NCBI GenBank assembly: GCA_015680905.1
Contig: CM027381.1
Span: 52,580,501 to 52,644,500, forward strand
Origin: Coptis chinensis
Lineage: Eukaryota; Streptophyta; Magnoliopsida; Ranunculales; Ranunculaceae
Direction of reading: 5' to 3'
Length of the DNA stretch: 64,000 nt
The notes under the pieces were generated by a model. That model saw only the letters and a program-made list of their open reading frames with translations. It had not been told where the DNA came from and did not search any database. How positions within the stretch are numbered: position 1 is the first letter of the stretch; every line of letters starts with the position of its first letter. This document shows positions 45,277-59,449 of this stretch, piece after piece. A program made the position numbers and the translations under genes.

Positions 45277-47271
45277 TGATCAGCTCCCAAATGTGCATTT
45301 TATTACCTTTATATTACTGCATTATAGCATTTCTTATGCTTAATGAAAAGATAACTCATAGCTTTTATTGCCTTTTTCATGTTATAGAGATATTCATACC
45401 ACTTATCATAAAAGTTGCATCTTAGCACCAAAAGGAGCCTCAATCACGCTTATTATGAAGACCAGAAGCTGCTATGAAAAAGTGCTGAAAAAGTCAAAGT
45501 CAAGGTCAAAGTCCTCAACTCAGAAAACCAGAGATGGAGGTCCTTATCTCAAAATATGGCATTCTCCAAAACCTATATTGATCAAGAAGAAATCAAAAAG
45601 AAAAAGCAAAAAGTAGAGTTTGAGGTGTCTCAAATATAATGGAGAAGGGCAAATTAGTAAAAGGCATAAAGTAGGGGTATACAAACTAAAAGTGGAGAGA
45701 GAAGGAATACATTGCATTTAGGGTCCAAACCATTTGGTTTGTAGGAGTAGAAAATACACCTAGACTTAACCTAATGTCATGTAGGATTTATTTTCTAGTC
45801 TTTTACATTTTCAAGTCTTTTACTTTATTCTTCTTCATTTATTTTCATTTCAATCTTGTTATTTTGCTTTATTTCAATCGATCAATTTATCTTTTTTTTG
45901 TTGTTCTTGGTTCAATACATCATTTCAAAACTTTCTTTCAATGTTTTGAGTCATTTCAATCTTGAACAACTTAAACTTTTAATGTTTTTTTCATTCATAA
46001 ACTAAAAAACAAAATTAGTTCTAATTAAACTAAGAGTCTACCTTCTTCCTTCAAACTCTCATCATTCAAACTCTAAACCATCTAAGATGAACCACATCAA
46101 AAACAAACTTTGAGATACTCTAATCTAGTCTACTTCAAATGGCGCCACTGTCATGGATTGAAGGAGCAAGAGTGTTTGGTTGAGCATCTAAGGAGGAAGC
46201 ACCATTCTCAGGGTCTCACATTTCCATTTCTTATTTTTTTTTATTTTCGTTGTTTTATTTCGTTGTTTTTCATTATTGACTTACTTTTTTGCAAATCAGG
46301 GTTTGGGATCAACAAGCTAGAGAGGAACTGAAGCTGTGAACGAAAATCGACAAACTTTCACCAGAACCGAACAAGGATTTAGAGTAATCAGTTACCAGAT
46401 TCCGATGGATCAACTACCTTCCTCACTCCCCTCCCCCAGATTCATCGTGAGTGAGATTCTTCGTAGCACACCACTTGCTGAAGTGACTGCTTACTCTTCT
46501 GAGACATATAGTAGAGTCATCCTAATCTCGCGGCCAATTGTTCCCTTGAACAGGGCATAGTAAATTATAAACCATCCAAATATTTTCAAAAATAAATATA
46601 AATAAAATGAATTTCTACTATTTGTGCATCATCATTGATTGAGCATTCATGTCTTACCAATATGTATCGTAACCGTCATGGAATTACAATACAAACCCAG
46701 AACCTTGTTTTTTTTGCGGTAGTCCTAATCATTGGTTATCTCATTGTCCATCATATACCGAATTAGAGTCTACTACGGGAAATCCTTAGGATTACGAACT
46801 TCAATTTTCAAACTTCCCTAGTACCCCATACACTCAAGAGTTTTCTAATCATGTCGACAATTCATGGAGTTCCACCACAAATAGTCAACCACCATTCATG
46901 TATCCATATGGTCAGTTAGAGTATGGTTTCACCCAAAACTCATTACCATTCACGTCACCATCCATATCAAATTCATATTCCACTCCACCACCCATCACAA
47001 ACCAACTTTACTAGGAAATGGCCAAGCAAACAATACTAACTCAGCAAATTTCAACTACCTTATGTTTTCTCCAATAAGATTCAAATGATGCCATATCTGA
47101 GACTAATAATCTTCCCACCAGTCCACAACCCAACCGAAAAGAGAAACGAGGTGTTACTATAACAAAGCCAATTACTAAAGCTCATCCTGATACTTCTGAC
47201 CAATTAAATTCTCATCAGCCTCGACCTGACTATCGTGTGAATTCCAGATCTTATGATAATGATTATTTGCC
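45277..47271 (+). mobile_element. TGATCAG-family LTR element, 5' part (LTR, leader, gag remnant)
   Basis: LTR 45277-46137 resembles those of 34020-40697. A primer-binding-like TGGCGCCACTGTCATGG sits at 46140 and the leader matches 34650-34720 (GAAGGAGCAAGAGTG, GAAGCACCATTCTCA). A gag remnant with a CCHC zinc knuckle (CFFCGSPNHWLSHC) lies near 46708, followed by a Pro/Ser/Asn-rich tail to 47270. It shows that this family once encoded Gag. The right side is cut by the Athila LTR at 47272. Broken. Confidence 0.82.
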
Positions 47272-48749
47272 TGATAAAAGATAAAAATGATAGTTTACCT
47301 ACGAAATGAACGATGAAACTCAAAACGTAAGTAAACTAAAACTTTAACGTGTCTATATTTATTAAGTTTTCTACTCTCAATTCTATCGAAATAGAGTCGA
47401 GTAACAAATTCGTTCCACTCCTAGTTCTCTAGCATGAAATGCTTTCGTAGTTAATTAATCGGTCTTAAGTCTAATGAGAGCTTTACAAAGGGTGTTATAC
47501 TACGATACAATATGAAATTGATTATGTTGAATTTAAACTACGAATGCTATGTAAATATGATTGTTTTTGAATCTAGATAAAGGATTAGAGGGGAATTGAA
47601 TCCACCTCGAATCCAACTTAATAACCTAGCATAGATTCTTGTATCTCGATTCTCACGTTCTTACGGCAAGAATTTCGAGTTCTAATCCCTACTGTTCATG
47701 GAATTTCTACCAAATACTAACTAGCATGTGAGGTCGTCCACCCATTCTCATGGCGAATCACGACCTTCTAGAGTGGAATAGATTCTACAACGCGTCTACA
47801 CTATACCACTAAGTTTTCATCAAGGCTTCATCAACCCCTCTAATGGAGGTTTTAGCCTTGAGTCATCAACCCATCATTTCCCATTGAATTATAACTACAC
47901 ATCATATTAAAATTCTAACTTAACTAATTTAACTAACAATGTTTCAATCTACTTAAACTACGAAATGATAATCAACAAGAATTAAAACTAGATCTATAAA
48001 TTGAAATGACAAAAATCGAAATTGACCAAATAACTATTTTATTTATCTAATCAATCAAGAACAATGATTCAAAGACTTAATCTAAAACAAGAATTGAAAA
48101 TGGAACTTAAACTTAATTCATCTACTGAAAACTAGATCTAGAATTATATATAGTTTTAGGTCTAACTAGCTACCATTAACAAAGAGATAAGCTTTGGTTT
48201 TTATATGTTCAGATCTAAAAATCGTGCATGGGCTTCGATCCATGTTTCGGGCCAGAGAATCAGGCCCAAAACCCAATACTTTCGGTCCAAAAAGGCCTTT
48301 TCAGCTATAGTTGACTTCGATAGACTTTTCGTCCATTTTTGCTCCTCTGATTGGGCCAAGGCTTGGACCATTGGAAATCTCTCTCCGAGCCGGTCGTTTT
48401 GACATAAGGTAGGCCCAATTCCGAGGTCTGAGTCAAAAGATATGGTCTTCGGAAGTTCTGTTGACTTTGTGCACTGTTTCTGCCCGCGTGGACTTTGACT
48501 TTTCATCTTTTGACCGGGCTTTACAGAGGCTTTGTCTTCTTGAAAATTGGCTTTTAATCACAGAACTCCTTAGCAACCAACCTTTGCTCCTTTATCTCGC
48601 TAAAGTGACACATTTCTGCACATAATGAACTTTGAAGCCTGAAATGCATAAAAACACGTAATCAGTATTAACTCTTAATTATTACTCACATAATTGGTCT
48701 AAAAGTATGACTGTTACAGGGTTAAAACTAGAGTTTTGGGCTCTTATCA
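47272..48749 (-). repeat. 3' LTR of the partial Athila element
   Basis: Homologous to 10541-11895 over its length with many differences and an extra ~110-bp block (about 48466-48580) also present in the LTR at 54186. Ends TGATAA and TTATCA. Confidence 0.9.
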
Positions 48750-50599
48750 AACCACCCCCAAACAACATTTTGCTTGTCCTCAAGAAAAGATGAGAAATTA
48801 GAATAAGTGACCAAAAATGGAGTTCTAACTACTCTCGTTTCGCTGAGTGCGATTGCGTTGACCATATGAAACAAGGCCTTAAACCACTAGGAATTCCCTA
48901 GTGGACGAGTTATAGCCTCGTGAGAGTTTTCCAGTGAAGGTACTCACAAACTTCATCTATACTACAACGACTAAGAAATAAACTATTGTTTCCTCATTTA
49001 TGTCTCAACTACCTATACATCTCACTAGCAATTGAATAAGAATAACCAAGTAAAAAACCTAAACTAATATATGCATAATAATCAATCATCTATGATACAA
49101 TTATATACACTATGCGTAATACTATGACATGCCTAGCAGGTTCGTTTTTGAAAACTCGGAATAGCGTCCTTAAGTACGTCCTCACATAAATGTCAAGACA
49201 AAAACCACTCTGATTTTTCAGCTCAAGTTTCGCTACTCCAATGTGCAGTAGGCACACTTTACCTTACAATCTCAATGACAAACAAGGAAGCCAGAGTCGA
49301 TCAAACACATCTGCCACTTACTATCACACTAACCTATTCCTAATTGAGCTAGAGGTCTTTATTAGGTGTTGCGGGGATTAGGAGATGGTTTAAGAAGGAA
49401 GGAAATGGATATTCAAAAGGACAAGTCTGAGATAATAGAATCTTCATATTATGTAACTTAGAGAAAACCTTGTTATTTTCTTTTGCTTCTATACTTTGTT
49501 TCCATCCTTAGCCATATTTTTCTTTTTTCTTTCTTTGGCTTTTGACTCCCTTTTATTCTATTTTTGGAGTTTTTATTTATTTCTATTTTTATTTTTCTTT
49601 TCTTTGGATGGAAACTTTTTTTTTTATTTTAAAAGCAATTAACTAACTTTTGTTTACACGGTTTTCTCTTCTTCTTTCTTCCTCATTCTATTCTCGGACT
49701 TATTCTAGATTGGGTAAGTTGATTTTTTTTTTTTTTTTTTTTTTTTTTGTTTTATTTTTGTAAAAAAAACATTTGTGGGTTATGAAAGGCTAAAGAAAGG
49801 CTCGAGAGGGGCTTACTAGCGAAAATAATTCATAGGTTTGAATTTCTGGCTATATCGATCCAAAGAGGGCCTAAATTCTCGCTTAGGATATGGCATAGTG
49901 ATCAAGCAAGTGGACGTGTGATTTCTCTATCCGGATTTTACTTCTCCCTTGTGTCATTTCTCAAATGTTTCGCTCATATAAGGCTTTAGGTTATATTCTC
50001 ACAGGATTTGTAGAATAAGTACTCTAGCCTAGCTTTCAGAAATTTACTACTAACAATCATAGATACTCATGTAATATATTTATAGATAGATGCAAAGATT
50101 ATTACCTACATATTAACCTAAGTTTCTAACAATTATTCTAATGCAAAAGTTACGTGAGACTTCTAGATTGTTAAGAGCATAGAGAAAGAAAACAATACCA
50201 ATATTCCTAAGTGTATAGCATAAACTTATTTATTTATATTTTTGAAAATTTTTAACTTGAAAACAAATGCATATTATACATTTTTATATCCTAACAGATG
50301 CCTTAATTACACGTGTTTATATGCCCCCAAACAAGAAGCATGCTTTGTCCTCAAAGCATTTATATAAAGAGGGTAGAAAAATACCATGGAAACGCCAAGT
50401 GAAATTCGGGACATCTGCAAAACAAGGTTAGAACATACTAATATAGGGGAAAATAAAAATACCGACGCTTAACTCTATAAGAGTTCCACCCATTATGGGG
50501 CTAACAGAATTAATTTGCTTGGGACATAAGCAGACAATAACAAAACTAAAAACTTACCTTATCTCCCGCTTAAACATCCTCCTCCTCAGTAAAGAGATG

Positions 50600-53117
50600 A
50601 GGTTCCTTCGCATCCTACCAGTCCATTATAACTTGCCAAGCTTGCCGCCATTTATCATCTACTAATGCTAACCTGTTAAGTGTTATTATGTCTGATGGGA
50701 TGTATGGGGCGACCAAATGAGGCTGCACCTGCCATCCCGGCCAAGTCATTATTCGCAATGAGCGAACCACCCAATTGGTGGGTCTCATGACTTCAACCCT
50801 TTTCCAATCTGTGAATTGTTCACAGAATACAGGTAAACAACTATGCATGATGCGGTTTACCAAAACAGGCATAAGAAGATACTTACGCCTCATGCTTTGG
50901 GCTATCTTAAGACTAGCGACTAAAACTCGGGGAATGTCATATCGGCGACGTCCCTCAGCTAAAGTGAGGAAAATGTCACCCGCAGTATTGTTTGCAGAAA
51001 TGAACTGCCATTCCCCTAAAATATTCATCAGGATGAATAACATGGTGGTGCCTACGTTTAGGGAAAGGCTACCAAGGGCAATGCTATATCGCCCCTGGTC
51101 CATTACTCGAAATACCCCTCCCCCATAATACTCATGGAAATATGTATAATCAAAAAGGTATGCATTATCGTTCATATATGCCCATGTGTGAACAGGATCA
51201 GGTATTGGTAATCCTGAAACTAAAGCGACCACATTTTTATTGAATTTATGTGTCGTGTCATCGACTACGACGGAGAATTCTTGTTCTCCATCCTGATTAC
51301 AATATAATTTAACGTGGTCGTAGAAATAAGCAGTAAGCTATGGTGAATATGAATCGTCATCACTTACCAGTAGATGACGCCATCCTAACTGCAGGATCCT
51401 GTGTCGGAACTAATGTCCATAGGTCTCGGTTCCAAACACGTCTTTGAAAGACTGTTCAGGTATGACTATAGGAGATGTCATCTCAACGACTCCTTGAACA
51501 GTTCCAAAAATCCTAAAATGACCCTCAAAAAATTGGAATTTCTGTGTTCACAGATGGCAGGGCGCGGGTGCGCTCGCTTTGGGCGCGGGTCGCGCTCGTG
51601 GGGTTTTAGAATTACAGAGTTTGGGCGCGGGTCGTGCTTGACTAAACTTTGTGAAAGTGTATAGGGCGATGATCTTGCCTCGACGCGAACAGCACGCCGT
51701 AGAATCTTTGAAACAGGAGTTTAGAGGAAAAAAAAGGAAAAACTTGGAGTGAAAGGTGAGGGATGATGGTGGGGTGTAGTGTGGTTTGTTAGTGTAGAAT
51801 GAAGGGGGTTTAAATAGGTTCTGTGCTTCCAAAACGAATCGGCAAGTTGCCAAATTGTTTAAAGGCAATTTCCAAAAATAGAAAGATTCCAAACCCGAAA
51901 TGGAAACAAACCATCTTTTTGATTTTCTAAAAATCCTGGTATCTTTTATACTGGATTTAGAATAGTAACTGCTAAACTCTCCTACATTTCATGCTACCAC
52001 CACACAATTCATAGATATGCCGATATCGGCCAAATTCTCAACCTTTCCTCCAAGACAAATTTACAGCAGATGATCATATAACGAATTATATTAAAACTTA
52101 AATTTAAAACCACACAACATAAAACAAACACCTTAATATTTAAATTTAACAACTGAATTAAAATCCAACTAATAAAACAAAATCATGAAATAACAAATAA
52201 CACAAACCGATGGTGAACACCTAGTTATGTGATGAAGATGGACCACGAGATGGAGATTGGCCCCTGGATGGAGAATGGCTTGAACCATCTGTCGCCCGGC
52301 GACGACGCTCATGCCTGTCGGACTCGGCTGAAACAGAATCCTCCACGGGTGGAATGCGTCGTAGCATCTCTATTCGGAACAAGCGCTGTGCTTCCATCTC
52401 AGTCCTGAGTACTGCATACTGGGCTTGGTGATGCTGGTGGATAGTCTCCAAGTTAGACAAGATATCGTCTTGACCCCTTTCGAGCATTTCAAGTCTCATC
52501 TGAAGGTTCGTTTGCTTATTTCGAACTACAATCTGTCTATCTCGGATATTTTCACAAATACTATAAACGCAACGCAAGGTAGTTTGCAACACTTGCATGC
52601 GTTGTAAATTAGAACTACAATTATCTAATGCATAGTCATCCAGACATGTCATATCCTCCCTTTCATCCTCCGACTCAACCACCTTTCCTTCAGACAACGG
52701 CCAAGTCTCTTGGATGCAATCCGTATAGATACTTGCATTAGAATGCAATTTGATCTTAATAGGAGCAGATCTTGTGATAGCTCTAAAGGAGAGCATGATC
52801 TTAGTGATCAATACGGGAAGAGGCGCCAAGCTCTTTCCCACTCCTCTAATCACATTAAACATTAAATCGAGGATGCAGAAATTATACTTATTTGTTTGCA
52901 AAATCCCGAGAACGTGCGTGACATTACAGGGCCGATATCACCGACTTTGTCTTTCCCGAGGGGCGTTCCTACCAATCCACTGAGCTACAGCCAGGTTGAT
53001 TGGTTCTCAGGGTTTGCTGGCGGACGCAATGAGATGTCGGATTGTATTCACCCTCCACGACAGTATCCTTAATCAAAGCAGGAACTCCAGTATACTGGGA
53101 TTCCTGAATTGTCGTTA
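50600..53117 (-). pseudogene. Athila 3' ORF, second copy
   Basis: Same blocks as at 13740-16620: FCILDLMFNVIRGVGKSLAPL (52880), AQYAVLRTEMEAQRLFRIEM (about 52400) with an Arg-rich tail, and GLPIPDPVHTWAYMND plus EYYGGGVFRVMDQGRY (about 51210-51090). Position is between pol and LTR. Function unknown, no family assigned beyond Athila. Broken. Confidence 0.75.
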
Positions 53118-54184
53118 CTAGGAGATGTCATCTCAACGACTCTTTAAACAGTTCCAAAAATCCTGGAATGACCCTCTGAAAATTGGAATTTTCGTGTTCA
53201 CAGATGGCAGGGCACGGGTGCGCTCGCTTTGGGCGCGGTCGCGCTCGTGGGTTTTTGGAATTACAGTGTTTGGGTGTGAGTCGCGTTCAAGGAGGGCGCG
53301 GGTCACGCCTAAACTTTCTGAAACTTTCAAAGTGTACAGTATACTCTTTCTCTTGCCGAGTAAAAAGTCTTTGAAGCGAGGAGTTTAGAGGAAAAAGAAG
53401 GAAAAGCTTGGAGTGAAAGGTGAGGGATGATGGTGGGGTGTAGTGTGGTTTGTTAGTGTAGAATGAAGGGAGTTTAAATAGGTTCTGAGCTTCCAAAATG
53501 AATCGGCAAGTTGCCAAATTGTTTTAAGGCAATTTTCTGAAATAGAAAAATTCCAAACCCGAAAACGGAAACAAACCATCTTCTTGATTTTCTAAAAATC
53601 CTGGTATCTTTTATACTGGATTTAGAATAGTAACTTTTAAACTCTCCTATATTTCATGCTACCACCACACAAAATCCTAGATATGCCGATATCGGCCAAA
53701 TTCTCAACCTTTCCTCCAAGACAACTTTACAGCAGATGATCATATAACGAATTATGCTCGGTATAAATATTACCACCCCCAATCAAGTCGGGAAGGTGAG
53801 ATTAATGATAAAACAAGCGTAACTCGAAAATAACCAATTATATTAAAATTAAAATTTAAAACCAAACAACATAAAACAAACACCTTAATATTTAAATTTA
53901 ACAACCTGAATTAAAATCCAACTAATAAAACAAAATCATGAAATAACAAATAACACAAACCGATGGTGAACACCTAGTTATGTGATGAAGATGGACCCCG
54001 AGATGGAGATTGGCCCCGGATGGAGAATGGCTTGAACCATCGTCGCGGGCGACGACGACACTCATGCCTTTCAGACTCGGCTAAAACAGAATCCTCCACA
54101 GGTGGCATGCGTCGTAGCATCTCTATACGGAACAAGCTCTGTACTTCCATCTCAGTCCTGAGTACTGCATACTGGGCTTGGTGA
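53117..54184 (-). repeat. ~1-kb direct duplication of 51467-52430
   Basis: Starts AGGAGATGTCATCTCAACGA, as at 51467, and ends ATACTGGGCTTGGTGAT, as at 52417-52433. The second copy includes ~75 bp (about 53756-53832) not present in the first. It lies immediately left of the next LTR. Confidence 0.85.
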
Positions 54185-54185
54185 T

Positions 54186-55312
54186 TGATAAGAGCCCAAA
54201 ACTGTAGTTTTAACCCTGTAACAGTCATATTTTTAGACCAATTATGTGAGTAATAATTAAGAGTTAACACTGATTACGTGTTTTTATGCATTTCAGGTTT
54301 CAAAGTCCATTATGTGCATAAATGTGCCACTTTAGCGAGATAAAGGAGCAAAGGTCGGTTACTAAGGAGTTCCGTGATTAAAGGCCAAGATTCAAGAAGA
54401 CAAAGCCTTTCTAAAGCCCAGTCAAAAGCTAAAAAGTCGATGCGGGCAGAAACTGCACACAAGTCAGCAGAACTTCCGAAGGCCGTATCTTTGGACTCAA
54501 ACCTCCGAATGGGTCCTACCTTATGTCAAAACGACCGTCTCGGAAAGAGGTTTCCAATGGTCTACTGAAGCCAACTACAGCTGAAGAGGCCTTTTTGGAC
54601 TGAAAGAATTGGGTTTTGGGCCTGATTCTCTGGCCCAAAACATGGCTCCAAGCCCATGCACGATTTTTGGATCTGAAAGTATAAAAACTAAAGCTTAACT
54701 CTTTGTTAATGGTAGCTAGTTAGACCTAAAAAATATAGATAATTCTAGATCTACTTTTCAGTAGAGTAATTAAGTTTAAGTTCCAATTTCAATTCTTGTT
54801 TTAGATTAAGTCTTGAATCATTGTTCTTGATTGATTAGATAAATAAAATAGTTATTTTTATCAATTTCGATTTTTTGTCATTTCAATTTATAGATCTAAT
54901 TTTAATTCTTGTTGATTATCATTTCGTAGTTTAAGTAGATTGAAACATTGTTAGTTAAATTAGTTAAGTTAGAATTTTAATATGATGTGTAGTTATAATT
55001 CAATGGGAAATGATGGTTTGATGACTCAAGGCTAAAACCTCCATTAGAGGGGTTGATGAAGCCTTGATGAAAACTTAGTGGTATAGTGTAGACGCGTTGT
55101 AGAATCTATTCCACTCTAGAAGGTCGTGATTCGCCATGAGAATGGGTGGACGACCTCACATGCTAGTTAGTATTTGGTAGAAATTCCATGAACAGTAGGG
55201 ATTAGAACTCGAAATTCTTTTTGTAAGAACGTGAGAATCGAGATACAAGAATCTATGCTAGGCTATTAAGTTGGATTCGAGGTGGATTCAATTCCCCTTT
55301 AGGCTATTAAGT
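54186..55312 (+). repeat. 5' LTR (incomplete) of the plus-strand Athila element
   Basis: Inverse of 47272-48749 in sequence: shares the ~110-bp block near 54370-54480, the AGCTTAACTCTTTGTTAATG stretch and the CCATTAGAGGGGTTGATGAA module. No primer-binding site was seen before gag begins. Confidence 0.85.
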
Positions 55313-56900
55313 TGACTCCTCTCTCCGATTTTTACAAAGCCTTGAGCGATAGCCCTAAATCTTGCATCGTTCTAGCAGACCCAGTGGGGGATTTTCGAAT
55401 TCCCCCAAACATATTTAATTTGTTACCCGTTTTCCATGGTTTAGACCATGAAAAACCTTATCAACACATGCGTAGGATTGAACAAGTCCTTACAACATTC
55501 CATCATCCTACGGTTGGTAGGGAACAGATTAAACTGAGGGTATTTCCCTTCACCTTAGCCGATAAGGCAGCGTCTTGGTTAACTGCCCAAAGCGCTAACT
55601 CAATGGACTCGTGGGCTAAACTTGTTCAGCTGTTTATGGAACATTTTTACCCACCCCTAAAGACGGATGAGATGCTTTCCAAGATTCATTTTTTTCGACA
55701 AAATCCTCATGAATTATTTTCTGAGGCTTGGAATCATTTCACCGATCTGGTTATAGAGTGTCCACACCATAACCTAGCAAAAGACACGTTAGTTTGTGCC
55801 TTTTTCAAAGGACTTCAACATCACCATAAAGAAGTCCTTGACATAATGAATGGGGGTAGTTTCCTAAGTAAAGGAGCCTCGGAGGCTTACAAATTTTTAG
55901 AAGATCAAACTAAACGAAATAACAATTGGGGGTAGTGATGATATCCCCCGCTCTGTTAGTTCTTCTTCAACAGTTAAGGCCGCCGGTATGTTTGACATGA
56001 AACCGGATCTAGAACTTAAAAATTTAATCGAATCTCTAACTAAAAAGGTTGAGGCTATTTCTGTGCAACAAAAGCCTATCCCTGTCATGAATGTCAACTC
56101 CAACCCATGTAATGTCTGTTTGAGTCCTGAGCACCCTGAATCCTATTGTCCTCTCGCCTATGAACAACAACAATTAAAGCAAGACAATGTTTGCTCCATT
56201 AATAGCTATCCTATTCCTAATGCCCCATGGAGACAACATCCCAACTTTAGTTGGCGAAACAATCAACAAGTTTCACCTCCAGGGTTTAATAACCAAAATG
56301 TTAGGCAAGCAAACAACTATAATCAAGCTCCACCTAGGCAAGGACAGGGACAAAGTTAGGGAAATTATAATAATTATAACAACCAAGCGCAACCATGACA
56401 AGGTTTAGCACAAGGTCAGGGTAATTATAATGGTTATAATACCAATAGAGGTATCGTTCCGGTTAACAATAGTAACTATCACAACCCACCCATAAATAAT
56501 CAGCGTGAGATAGTTCCAGTCGTGCCACCTGTGACTACTACACCATCACATCCGGATCGTATAGACGCCTTTATACAGGTTACCCAACAACTTTTCCAAT
56601 CAATGACTCAATCAAACTAACAGATCTTACAATCCATAAATCGGCATACAACGGTTAGCCCAAGAGAAAGCCCAAAAAAAGGCATGTTTCCGGACATGTT
56701 TATACCAAACCCTAAAACAAAGAACCACACCTTTGAGGTAAACGGGTAATACTAGTAATGAAACTACAATCGTAGGTGACCTTAATGCCATCACCACTCT
56801 CCGCTCTAGAAGAGTGGTTGATAACAAAGTAACTATGCCTATAGTTACCCCATCAAGATACTCCCTACACCGGATATCGAACTAGATAATCGTAAGTAAA
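55312..56900 (+). pseudogene. Athila gag
   Basis: Open frame 55312-55935 contains a Ty3/gypsy capsid domain: FRIPPNIFNLLPVFHGLDHE, FHHPTVGREQIKLRVFPFTL, FMEHFYPPLKTDEMLSKI, KGLQHHHKEVLDIMNGG. Next comes a CCHC zinc knuckle (CNVCLSPEHPESYC, near 56109-56150) and a Gln/Asn-rich tail with GQGQ repeats. Gag packages element RNA in the cytoplasm. Broken downstream. Confidence 0.88.
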
Positions 56901-57299
56901 ACTGAAGAGCCTACCATTGTAGAGGTACCCGGTTAAACAACAAACAAAAACAGAAAGCCAAGGTTACACATCAAGTCGAGCCATACGCTAAATATAGAGC
57001 GAAACCACCATTCCCTCAGAAGTTAGCCATGCTAACCAGGGAAACAAACTTTGAGGAGATTAGGAACGTTTTCAAGAATCTAACGATAAACCTTCCTTTT
57101 CTCGAAGCTATTAAAAAGCTACCTAACCACGCTTAAGTTTCTTAAAGAGTTGTGCACTACTAGGCGTAAGACCAACATACCTAAAGATGCCTTTCTAACC
57201 TGAGCAGTTCCCAACTTTATCCGAAAATAATGGAATTGTTAAGTACAAGGACCCCGGTCGCCCCATCAGAAATGCACCTTAGGAGATTCCCACACGACG

Positions 57300-59430
57300 A
57301 CCGCCTTTATTAGACACGGGAAGTGTTAACTTACTCCCCGTGACACTTGTATAAACAAATAGGTCTACAGGAAATGCAACCTACAAAAATAACATTGCAA
57401 TTAGCGGACGTGTCAATTAAGTATCCTAAGGGTGTAGTGGAAAACGTGCTTGTTAAGGTTCAGATTTTACTATCCCCGCTGATTTTGTTATCCTCGATAC
57501 GGAAGTCGGTAACGACTCAGACCGCCGATCATCTTAGGGTTTCCTTCTTGGCAATTGCCAATGCACTTATAAATTGCCGCGATGGTAAGATGTCCTTATC
57601 TTTTGGCAATCTTACAGTTGAGGTAAATGTTTTTAAAATGATGAAACAATTACCATATTCGTCTATAGATGGGGAGGTTAGCATGATCGAGAGCTTAGCT
57701 CAAGATTATTTTAATAACACGTTTCCCGAAAACAATATGTACAAATTCCTTTCTTTTGGAATTTCAGATTTTGTAAATGACTCCTACTTAGAGGAAGTCA
57801 ACACTATCCTTGAGTCCACACCAATTGTAGACCCTTCGGTTGCTCCATATATTGAGTATGAAGACTTGCTACCTAAGCAAGTATTCATTATGCAAAATGA
57901 GGACCCCGACGAAACATCTATTGATTTTCCTTCCACCCCAGTGCTTAAACCTCTTCCCCCGGAGTTAAAATATATTCAACTTGATCCAGATGGTAATCAT
58001 CCGGTAATTATATCTTCTCTGTTATCTAAGAATGAAGAGACACGTTTAATCCGAGTGATTAGGGAACATCGGTCGGAGATTGGTTGGTCCCTAGCCGACA
58101 TTAAGGGAATTGACCCTAATGTTTGCACTCATCGTATCCATTTGGAGGATAACGCGAAGACTTCTCGCGAACCTCAGCGTCGCTTGAACCCTGCCATGAA
58201 AGAGGTGGTTAGGGAAGAAGTCTTACGATTACTCGATGCGGGTATCATATACCCAATCTCTGATAGCGTATGGGTAAGCCCCATTCATGTAGTTCCTAAG
58301 AAATCGGGAGTTACCATGGTACGTAATGGGAAGGGTGACTATGTTGTCACACAAGGTCCTATGAAATGGAGGATCTGTATTGATTACAGACGTTTAAATG
58401 CTATGACACGAAAGGATCACTTTCCTTTACCTTTTATAGATCAAATGCTCGAATGCCTAGCTGGTCATGCTTTTTATTGTTTTCTGGATGGCTACTCAGG
58501 CGATTTTTAGATTATTATTGATATTGATGACCAAGAAAAGACTACCTTCACATGTCCCTTTGGAACGTATGCCTATAAACGAATGCCTTTTGGCCTTTGT
58601 AATGCTCCCGTACCTTCCAAATTGTATGCTTCATATATTTAGTGACATGGTAGAGCGCTTTATGGAAGTTTTCATGGATGATTTTTCTATCTATGGAGAC
58701 TCCTTCACAGACTGTTTGTCTAACCTCTCTAAGGTTTTGACACGGTGTGAAGAAAAGAACCTCGTTTTAAACTGGGAAAAGTGTCATTTCATGGTGAAAA
58801 AGGGCATAGTACTAGGTCACATCGTATCTAGTGATGGCATCTAAGTAGATAAGGCCAAACTAGATAAGATAGCGACCCTACCTAAACCACGGACTGTCCG
58901 TGATATTAGAGCCTTTCTAAGCCATGCATGTTTTTATAGGTGGTTTATTAAAGACTTCTCGAAAATAGCTAGGCCTTTAACTAATCTGCTTTTGAAAGAT
59001 GCGATATTTGATTTTAATTTTAACTGTACGCAGGCTTTTGAAACTTTAAAAGCCATAAACCTCTGCAGCAATTATCTACCTCCCGATTGGTCTAAACCTT
59101 TCAACTCATGTGTGATGCTAGTGATTATGCAGGTTAGTGCGCGATCTTGGGACAAAAACTAGATAATAAGTCTACTTGTTATTTATTATGCAAGTAAAAC
59201 CTTAAACGATGCTCAACGGAATTATTCAACTACCTAAAAAGAATTCTTAGCTGTTATTTATGCTTTAGATAAGTTTCAGTCCTTATTTGGTTGGTTCTAA
59301 AACTTTAGTTTACACGGACCATGCAGCAAAATTTTAAGTACCTTCTTGCAAAAAGAAGGATGCTAAGCGAGATTAATCCGATGGATCCTTTTCCCGCAAG
59401 AGTTCACATTAGAAATAAAGGACAAAAGAG
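57300..59430 (+). pseudogene. Athila protease, reverse transcriptase and RNase H
   Basis: LLDTGSVNLLP near 57309 is the protease active site. An open frame at 57347-58510 runs from ITLQLADVSIKYPKGVVENV into the RT N-terminal part (IYPISDSVWVSPIHVVPKKS, WRICIDYRRLNAMTRKDHF, FIDQMLECLAGHAFYCF). RT continues with VFMDDFSIYGDSF (about 58665) and KNLVLNWEKCHFMV; RNase H traces ([14 protein letters not shown]-like) lie near 59190. These enzymes would make the cDNA. Broken. Confidence 0.88.
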
Positions 59431-59449
59431 GGGTCGAAAACGTGGTTGC

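Larger units (their letters stand above)
47272..54184 (-). mobile_element. Partial Athila element (3' half) with internal duplication
   Basis: 3' LTR 47272-48749 (1,478 bp), then the polypurine junction and 3' untranslated region (48750-50560, matching 11896-13740), then the 3' ORF blocks (50615-51232, 52221-52901, up to about 53115). Gag and pol are not present to the right. Instead 53117-54184 repeats 51467-52430. More diverged from the 10541 element than that element's own LTRs are from each other, so it is older. Several breaks. Confidence 0.85.
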
